Shown: positions 58,014 through 64,000 of the stretch, piece after piece
How positions within the stretch are numbered: the first letter of the stretch is position 1
How the letters are laid out: every line of letters begins with the position of its first letter
DNA from: CAVPJC01 sp963705155
GTDB lineage: Bacteria; Chloroflexota; Anaerolineae; Anaerolineales; UBA4823
Direction of reading: 5' to 3'
Length of the DNA stretch: 64,000 nt
Assembly: GCA_963705155.1 (NCBI GenBank)
Contig: CAVPJC010000001.1
Span: forward strand, 432,466 to 496,465
Translations under genes and position numbers: made by a program
The notes under the pieces: model-generated
Told to the model about the DNA's origin: nothing
Seen by the model: only the letters and a program-made list of their open reading frames with translations
Database searches by the model: none

Positions 58014-59235
58014 TCACTCCTTGAATTGCATAATGTTCAAATTTAGCTTTTCCACTTCATCCATCCAGCCATAACACGTGGCGCAAGTTTTCATCGAGTT
58101 TGGCAGGATCTTTTCATACCCTTTGGCCAGCTCAGCCAGATGAGCGTAATAACCTGCGAGTTTTTCCAGGGGTGGGTGCGTAATCGAGGTATTTGTCTGG
58201 ATTTCTTTTTGCAGGCTTGAGAGGGCGTCCAGCCATTCTTCCACGGGCATCCCCGCTGTTTTCTTGAAATCCCGGATGACCCATTGCCGTTCGAACAGCG
58301 AGCGGCGTTTCCAGCCGTCTGATTGATCCTTGAGAGTCGTGCGAACGCGTTCACATAACTGCCATGCCTGCTCCCGGTCTTCTGCATTCATGGAGTTTAT
58401 CTGGAATTTAATCTCCTCAGCGCCGAAGTTAATATCGGCGGCTTTCAACGCCTGCATGGATGAAATCTCTTGCCCACGGAATTTCTCGGCAAAGACAATG
58501 GAGACAGCAAAACCCGCTCCGGCTTCTTCAATGGTAAGTACAGCGTTCTTGTTCATCGAGAAGAATTCGTCCACAGACATACCCATAGACGGTGCAAGCT
58601 TTGCGATTGCATTGGATGCAGTTTCAGTTGGCACAAGGCCAGGGCCAATACTGAAGGCAATCACCCCGCTGTCTTCCAGTTCAGCATCGAGTGTATTGGC
58701 AAGATGCACCTGTGCGGCCTTGAAAGTTTCGTATCCGCCCAGAAAAGCTGTCCCGGTTGATGAAACACACACAAAGGCGCCGTGCTTCGCGCGCAATCAT
58801 ATCAGGCAGAAAAGTCTTCGCCATGAGCACAGGCCCGCGGAGGTTGACGTGATAACTGGCATCCCATTCTTCAATGGGCAAATCCTTGACAGCGCCCACC
58901 ACGGCAATCGTAGCATTGTTGATGACTCCATCCACTTTCCCGAATGAGCGGATGCTCTGGTTATATAATTCTTGCACATTGGCTTCATCACCAACATCGG
59001 TTCGGACAAACAAGATGCGTTCCTCGCTGAATTCATCTCCGAGTGTCTGCGCAGTTTAGCACCAGTTTACCTGGTTAATCTCCGCAATGATCACATTGGC
59101 GCCCAGGTAGAGCAGTGCGCGGGCGGTTTCGTATCCGATGCCTCCACCCGCACCGGTAACCAGAACCGTTTCTCCATGCAGAATATTGGCAGCAAGCCCG
59201 AGTTGGGCAATAATCATTGAGTTTCCCTGTGTCAT
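58014..59235 (-). CDS. SDR oxidoreductase with unusual C-terminal helical extension, frameshifted
   Basis: About 405 residues. It starts MTQGNSMIIAQLGLAANILH at 59,235, with AAGGAG five bases upstream. The Rossmann motif is VTGAGGGIGYETARALLYLG, and VNNATIAVVGAV-like sequence gives the NNA block. The catalytic pair is VCVSSTGTAFLGGYETFKAA (S and YxxxK). Breaks lie near 59,055 and 58,790. After about residue 285 the usual SDR ends, but 120 more residues follow: RTTLKDQSDGWKRRSLFERQ, then LEKLAGYYAHLAELAKGYEK and TCATCYGWMDEVEKLN. This tail looks helical and is not part of a standard SDR. It contains a CxxC pair that may bind metal. Confidence 0.72.
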
Positions 59236-59245
59236 ACAAACTCCT

Positions 59246-60011
59246 TCAGCGCGTGCTTAAATCTTGTTGGCCCTCTCTGGTCTTCGCGGCCATCATCGAC
59301 ATCAGCCTGCCCATCTGAACCCGCAGGTGATAACTCATCCAGAGCTGGATGCTGTTGATCACGCCCGAGACGAGCACAGGCCGGGTCTTCCCGACCAGTT
59401 TTGCCAATCCGCGCCCGACAGTTTCGGGGTCGGCCATCATCTCGGGTGGGACTCCAAAACCGGCTGAGGAGCGGGTACGTGTCAGCGGTGGGTGCATCAC
59501 GTTGAAGGTGATGCCGCGCGGTGCGTATTCCAGGGCCAGCGTGCGGGTGAGCGATTTAATAGCGCCCTTGCTGGATGTGTAACCTGACATCCCGGGCATG
59601 CCGGTATACCCCACACCCGAACTGATGTTGTGGACAACACCGTATCCCTGCTTTTGCATGACAGGCAGAACAGCTTGAATTGTGTTTAGATAACCATAGA
59701 AATTCACTTCCATCTCGCGGCGGATATCGTCAATGCTACGTTCGTCAAAGACCCTGAACAAAGCCAGGCAGGCATTGTTGACCAGCACATCCACACCCCT
59801 GCATTTGTGGACGACATCATCCACAACGGATTGGACGCGCTTCGGGGTCGGTGACATCACAGGTGAACGGGAGCAGGTTGGGGAGAGACGGGTCGAGGTT
59901 GCCTGTGGTCAGGTCAAGGGCGGCGACGCTGTCGCCCATGTCCAGCAGGCTTTTCGTCATCGCCAACCCAATGCCATTGTTAGCGCCCGTGATGAGGATG
60001 GTGCGATTCAT
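59246..60011 (-). CDS. Short-chain dehydrogenase/reductase, one frameshift
   Basis: About 255 residues. It starts MNRTILITGANNGIGLAMTK (TGxxxGIG). A shift near 59,835 follows FTCDVTDPE. VLVNNACLALFRVFDERS gives the NNAG-type block and VVHNISSGVGYTGMPGMSGY then TSSKGAIK gives S-x12-Y-x3-K, so the catalytic triad is complete. PRGITFNVMHPPLTRT is the substrate loop. 11 bp separate it from the SDR with the extension downstream. The two may act on related compounds. Confidence 0.85.
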
Positions 60012-60021
60012 GATTACTTCC

Positions 60022-60803
60022 TTACCCCACCTGAACCATGAAGAGAACCGAAGCCAGGTCCATTAACCAGTGCCCGATGATGAGCGGCGTAAGGCGGTGG
60101 AGGCGCAGGTAGATGAGCTGCAGGGCAATGGTCAGGGGTACGAAGGTGATGAAAAGATAAACTGCATGCTGGAAATTGATCCACGGCAGGAAGCTGTGCT
60201 GGAGTGACCAGCCAAAACAGACCAGCGCCACCGAGAGCCAGGTGCGTCTGGTGAGCGCCTGCAGGCGTGGTAAAGCGTAACCCTGATAGGTCAGCTCCTC
60301 CGTGAACGACCAGAGCGGCCACCACAGGACACGACTGTAAAGCACCGCCAACAGCGGGAGGGTGCGGATGAACGCGCCTTCGGGAAGCGCAGGCTGCAGG
60401 CTGCCGTAAGCGAGCCAACTGGCAAGCATTCCGCCGCCGAAAACAGTCAGGGGGAAAACAATGATAAAAATGCCCAGGCCGGTCAAAATATCGGTTTTGA
60501 GCCTGCTTTTCTCAAAAGAGACCAGATCCAACAGCCGGATGCCTTCGCGCGGACCAGCCACAAAAGCAGCGCCAGGCAGCCGAGATCGACCAGCGTGCCA
60601 GACACCGTCCACCAGTTGCGGACGGTGACAGCGGGAGATGGCATATTCCATTGCAGAAAAATCAGGGTGGTCAATCCCTGGGCCAGGAGGGCGAGAGCAG
60701 GGCGAGCCAGCAGCGCCAGCGCCGGGGCGAAGCGCGGGATGCGCCCACCACCCAGGCGGTTTTGAATGGCTTCAGGTGAGTTAGCGGATGCGAAGGTTGT
60801 CAT
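60022..60803 (-). CDS. CPBP-family membrane protein 2, one frameshift
   Basis: About 258 residues and seven to eight helices. It starts MTTFASANSPEAIQNRLGGG. A shift near 60,540 leads into LVSFEKSRLKTDILTGLGIF. The CPBP motif is FTEELTYQGYALPRL: the double glutamate is kept but the EExxxR arginine is glutamine here. The second motif FGWSLQHSFLPW keeps the histidine. Loss of the arginine may mean altered or absent protease activity. It stops 11 bp from the SDR gene. Confidence 0.75.
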
Positions 60804-60880
60804 GCCGGATTATTCTGTACAGCTTTGCTTGCGTTCAGCGGAGCTCTCCTTCCCAATATCAGGATAACCTGCACCCAAAA

Positions 60881-60907
60881 AAACTCCCCCTGCAGATGGG
60901 GGAGTTT
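60881..60907. terminator. Terminator-like hairpin
   Basis: AAACTCCCCC and its complement GGGGGAGTTT form a 10-bp stem with a seven-base loop. Runs of A on the left and T on the right could act in both directions. It stands between the divergent CPBP and M20 genes, so its target is unclear; it may end a transcript that begins upstream of the M20 gene. Confidence 0.7.
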
Positions 60908-61015
60908 TTCACTATCCGGGTGGACAGTTTTTTCAAATCCTGTTCTGAGCCCCGTGTGTCATCTGTGCCAGCATTCTTGATACAATATCTCCATCCCCCC
61001 ACACAGGAGCCGCAC

Positions 61016-62203
61016 ATGGATACGAACCAGGCCTCCCAACTGCTCAGCGATCTTGTTGCTATCAATTCGATCAACCCCGACCTGACGCCCGGCGCACCCG
61101 GCGAAGGCCAGATTGCCGCATATATCGCCGCATGGCTCGAAAAGGCCGGGCTGGAAGTGCACCTGCAGGAAGTTGCGCCGGGACGCCCGAATGTGACCGG
61201 CATCGCCCGCGGCACGGGCGGCGGCAGAACGCTGCTGCTCAACGGGCACATCGACACCGTGGGCGTGGCGGGCATGCCCGATGGGCACCGGCCCGCCATC
61301 CGGGGTGGGCGCCTGTACGGGCGCGGAGCTTACGATATGAAAGGCGGCGTGGCGGCCTGCATGCTGGCGGCTGCTGCGGCAAAACGGGCCGGGCTGCGCG
61401 GCGACGTGATCTTCACGGGGGTGGTGGACGAGGAATACGCCGGGCTGGGCAGCACGGCGGTGGCGCGCCGCTACCATGCCGATGGCGCCATCATCGCCGA
61501 GCCGACCGAGCTGCGCCTGGTCATCGCCCACCGTGGTTTTGTCTGGCTGGAGGTGGAAACCATCGGCGTGGCGGCGCACGGTTCCTTGCCGCATCTGGGC
61601 GTGGATGCCATCGCCAAAATGGGCGGCGTGCTGACCGCCGTCGAGCAGCTTGACCGGGATTTGCGCGCCAACCCAACGCACCCGCTGCTGGGCAGCGGCT
61701 CGCTGCATGCCGCCCTGATCAGCGGCGGGCAGGAGCTTTCCAGCTACCCGGAGCGCTGCCTGCTCTCGGTGGAGCGGCGCACCCTGCCCGGTGAAACCTC
61801 CGAGATGGTCGAAGCCGAGCTGCAGCAGATTGTGGATCGCCTGCAAGCCGCCGACCCGGCCTTCAAGGCGGTGGTGCGGCGTGGCATCGAGCGCGCCCCG
61901 CTGGAAACCCCGCCAGACGCCGGGGTGGTGCAGGCGGTGCGCTCCGCCGCGCATGGCGTGCTCAAGCGCCTGCCCGAGACGGCCGGAGTGCCCTACTGGA
62001 CGGACGCCGCCACGCTGTGGGCTGCCGGCATCCCCACCCTGCTGTTCGGCCCGTCGGGAACTGGAGCGCATGCCGTGGAAGAGTGGGTGGATCTGGAAAG
62101 CGTTACTGCCTGTGCGGAAATTTACCTGGCGGCGGCGCAAGGTTTTGCGGTTTGTGAGTATAATACCCGGCATGACCACTCCCATCATCGAATGCATCCC
62201 TAA
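61016..62203 (+). CDS. M20-family metallopeptidase/deacylase (ArgE/DapE-like)
   Basis: A 395-residue zinc hydrolase. Metal ligands are H78 in NGHIDTVG, D in GRGAYDMKGGVAA (about 110), E-E in GVVDEEYAGLGST (about 145), and the E/H ends in AEPTELRLVIAHRG and FGPSGTGAHAVEEWV. The start ATG has AGGAG six bases upstream and TACAAT 30 bases before it. The last residues (NTRHDHSHHRMHP) overlap the start of ftcD by 32 bp and may reflect a late frameshift. Probably hydrolyses an N-acyl amino acid; linkage to ftcD suggests histidine-derived substrates, by inference. Confidence 0.87.
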   Translation: MDTNQASQLLSDLVAINSINPDLTPGAPGEGQIAAYIAAWLEKAGLEVHLQEVAPGRPNVTGIARGTGGGRTLLLNGHIDTVGVAGMPDGHRPAIRGGRLYGRGAYDMKGGVAACMLAAAAAKRAGLRGDVIFTGVVDEEYAGLGSTAVARRYHADGAIIAEPTELRLVIAHRGFVWLEVETIGVAAHGSLPHLGVDAIAKMGGVLTAVEQLDRDLRANPTHPLLGSGSLHAALISGGQELSSYPERCLLSVERRTLPGETSEMVEAELQQIVDRLQAADPAFKAVVRRGIERAPLETPPDAGVVQAVRSAAHGVLKRLPETAGVPYWTDAATLWAAGIPTLLFGPSGTGAHAVEEWVDLESVTACAEIYLAAAQGFAVCEYNTRHDHSHHRMHP

Positions 62204-63726
62204 TTTTTCAGACGCCCGCCGGCCCGAAGTGATTGATGCCATCCTGGCGGCGATCGCCGCTGTGCCCGGAAGTGCACGTCCTGGACCGCCACTCCGACCT
62301 GGATCACAACCGCACCGTGATCACCTTTGTCGGCCCGCCGCAGGCAGTGGAAGAAGCAGCCTTCCGCGCCATCCGCAAAGCGCGCAACTGATCAACCTGG
62401 ACCAGCACACGGGCGAGCACCCGCGCATCGGCGCCACCGATGTGGTGCCCTTTGTGCCCATCCGCGGCGTCACCATGCAGGAATGCGTGGAGATGGCCCG
62501 CCGCCTGGGCAACCGTGTGGGGAGCGAGTTGAACATCCCGGTTTACCTGTATGAAGAAGCCGCCACCCGCCCCGAGCGGGCAAACCTGGAAAACATCCGC
62601 CGCGGCCAGTACGAAGCGCTGAAGACCGAAATCGGCGTCAATCCCGAGCGCAACCCCGATTTTGGCCCGGCGCGGGTGGGCACCGCCGGGGCCACCGTGA
62701 TCGGCGCGCGCCAGCCGCTGATCGCCTTCAACGTTTACCTGACCACCGACGATGTCTCGATTGCCAAGAAAGATCGCCAAAGCCGTGCGCAATTCTTCCG
62801 GCGGGCTGCGCTATGTCAAAGGCATGGGGGTGCTGGTGGAAGGCCGCGCCCAGGTCTCGATGAACCTGACCAATTTCCGCCAGACGCCCGTCGGCGCGCG
62901 TGGTGGAAATGATGCGCCGCGAGGCCGACCGCTACGGCGTGGGCATCCACCACAGCGAGCTGGTCGGGCTGATCCCGCAGGAGGCCCTGGTGGATGCCGC
63001 CGTGTGGTACACCCAGCTCGACCAGTTCGAGCCCGAACAGATGCTGGAGACAGCGCCTGGACGCCGCGCCTGCAGGCGGCCAAGCCCGCTGAAAGCCGTC
63101 CGCAGGGTTTTCTGGACGAGCTGGCCGCCGGCACGCCTGCGCCGGGCGGCGGTTCGGCTTCGGCCTACAGCGGGGCGGCCGGCAGCGGCCCTGGTGGCCA
63201 TGGTGGCGCGCCTGACGGTCGGGCAAGAAGAAATATGCCGATGTGGAAGCGCAATGCAGGCGCATGCTCGAACAGGCCGAAGCGCTGCGCGCCGGAGCTG
63301 ACCGCCGCCGTTCAGCGAAGACGCGGCCGCTTTTGAGCCGTCATGGCGGCCAACAAGCTGCCCAAAGAGACGCCCGAAGACAGCAGGCCGCGCGCTGCAG
63401 GCGATGGAAGCCGCCACGCTGGGGGCGGCCCACGTGCCGCTGGAAGTGGCCGCGCAAGGCGGTGGAGGTGCTGGAGCTGGCGCTGCAGGCGGTCGCAGTT
63501 GCGGCAACCTGAACGCCATCAGCGATGCCGGCACCGGTGCCGCCCTGGCGCGCGCTGCCCTGACCGGCGCCGGGTACAACGTGCGCATCAACGTCGCCAG
63601 CCTGCAGGATGCCGCTCAGGAGGCGACATGCTGGTTGAGCTGAGCCGGCTGGAAGAGCGCGCCGCCGGGTTGGAAAGCCAGGTGCGCCTCGTGCTGCAGG
63701 AAAGGGGCGGGTTTTCCTTTTCATGA
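62172..63726 (+). CDS. ftcD: Bifunctional formiminotransferase-cyclodeaminase, many frameshifts
   Basis: About 515 residues when joined. The glutamate formiminotransferase part starts MTTPIIECIPNFSDARRPEV, with LNLDQHTGEHPRIGATDVVP-like sequence and ELNIPVYLYEEAATRPERAN (about 62,520). The cyclodeaminase part follows (DELAAGTPAPGGGSASAYSG, then YNVRINVASLQD) and ends RLVLQERGGFSFS. In the histidine-degradation/folate pathway it moves a formimino group to tetrahydrofolate and releases ammonia. At least eight frame changes are needed, nearly all in GC-rich runs, with conserved blocks on both sides. It overlaps the next gene's ATG (TCATGA). Confidence 0.82.
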
Positions 63727-64000
63727 ATGGATTGCGCTGGATGGGGGTGGTTCTGGGCAGCAGCCTGCTGGTGATCCTTGCTGGCGCAGGCTGCTCTCTT
63801 TTGGCCGCCTTCCCGCCCGAAGCGCGCTGAGGCGTCACCGCCAGCCCTGGACCAGCCTGCACCTGCTTTCACCCCCACCCCCCCCGGCGGGGGGGCGCAG
63901 GGCAGGCAAGCCTCACACCGGAAACGCCCGTGGTAGCTTCGACAACCGCGCTCCCACCCGGCGGCCACCTCGACCCTGGTCCCCACCCGCGCCGCCCCAA
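63723..64000 (+). CDS. Lipoprotein with Pro-rich linker (partial at right edge)
   Basis: It starts MNGLRWMGVVLGSSLLVILA and reaches a lipobox GAGC at about residue 24. A break after residue 37 moves the linker to another frame (PPALDQPAPAFTPTPP, rich in Pro/Thr/Ala), as in many surface lipoproteins. The gene is cut by the window end, so its functional domain is not visible. The ATG overlaps the ftcD stop (ATGA), so it is translationally coupled. Confidence 0.6.

Overview
Organism and quality. The window looks like a chromosome segment of an anaerobic Chloroflexota-type (Anaerolineae-like) bacterium. The grounds are gene content only: multihaem c-type cytochromes with an NrfD complex, a mixed set of ClpC, a fused ChlI/ChlD-type chelatase, YchF, GlgC and PPC, and FtcD next to an M20 peptidase. 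No 16S gene or database search is available here, so this is an inference. About half of the long genes carry one or more single-base frameshifts, often at homopolymers or GC-rich runs, while motifs on both sides stay intact. I read most of these as consensus errors rather than decay and annotate across them.

Layout. 0-12 kb is housekeeping: a family 39-like glycosyltransferase, a TIM-barrel isomerase, glgC, tRNA-Leu(CAA), ychF, an M3 peptidase, a deoxynucleoside kinase, a nucleotidyltransferase, a perfect parS-type palindrome at 10.5 kb, and a GntR/SPFH/DUF4177 operon. 12.4-20 kb is a respiratory locus: a lipoprotein with four rhodanese domains and a 12-haem lipoprotein cytochrome, divergent from a LysR regulator that is followed by an octahaem cytochrome, a four-cluster ferredoxin subunit and an NrfD membrane subunit. 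20-24 kb has OsmC, MFS and an ArsR-type regulator with a perfect 32-bp operator palindrome, then about 640 bp of non-coding, DnaA-box-like and palindromic sequence. 24-34.2 kb is one minus-strand operon behind a LacI regulator with tandem operators: MFS, ECF transporter (S, T, A1, A2), purine nucleoside phosphorylase, three uridine-phosphorylase-like proteins and a UbiD-like decarboxylase. It looks like nucleoside uptake and phosphorolysis with an unexplained decarboxylation step.

34.3-45.3 kb has folB, an M1 peptidase lipoprotein, the chelatase, an S1-domain protein, clpC and an ABC exporter. 45.4-52.5 kb is an accessory island: four same-orientation copies of a roughly 150-200 bp structured repeat, each lying 3' of a minus-strand gene (three small membrane proteins and ppc). 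It is hit by an IS256-family element (9-bp target duplication) that itself carries a nested IS1182-family element (7-bp duplication), and by an IS701/IS4-type element. A diverged copy of the ppc 3' end lies at the far edge of the island. 52.5-64 kb has ppc, small membrane proteins, two CPBP proteins, an alpha/beta hydrolase, two SDRs, an M20 peptidase, ftcD and the start of a lipoprotein gene.

Main candidates for something new are the multihaem/rhodanese electron-transfer locus, the nucleoside phosphorylase/UbiD/ECF operon, and the cassette-like repeat array bounded by ppc 3' ends.
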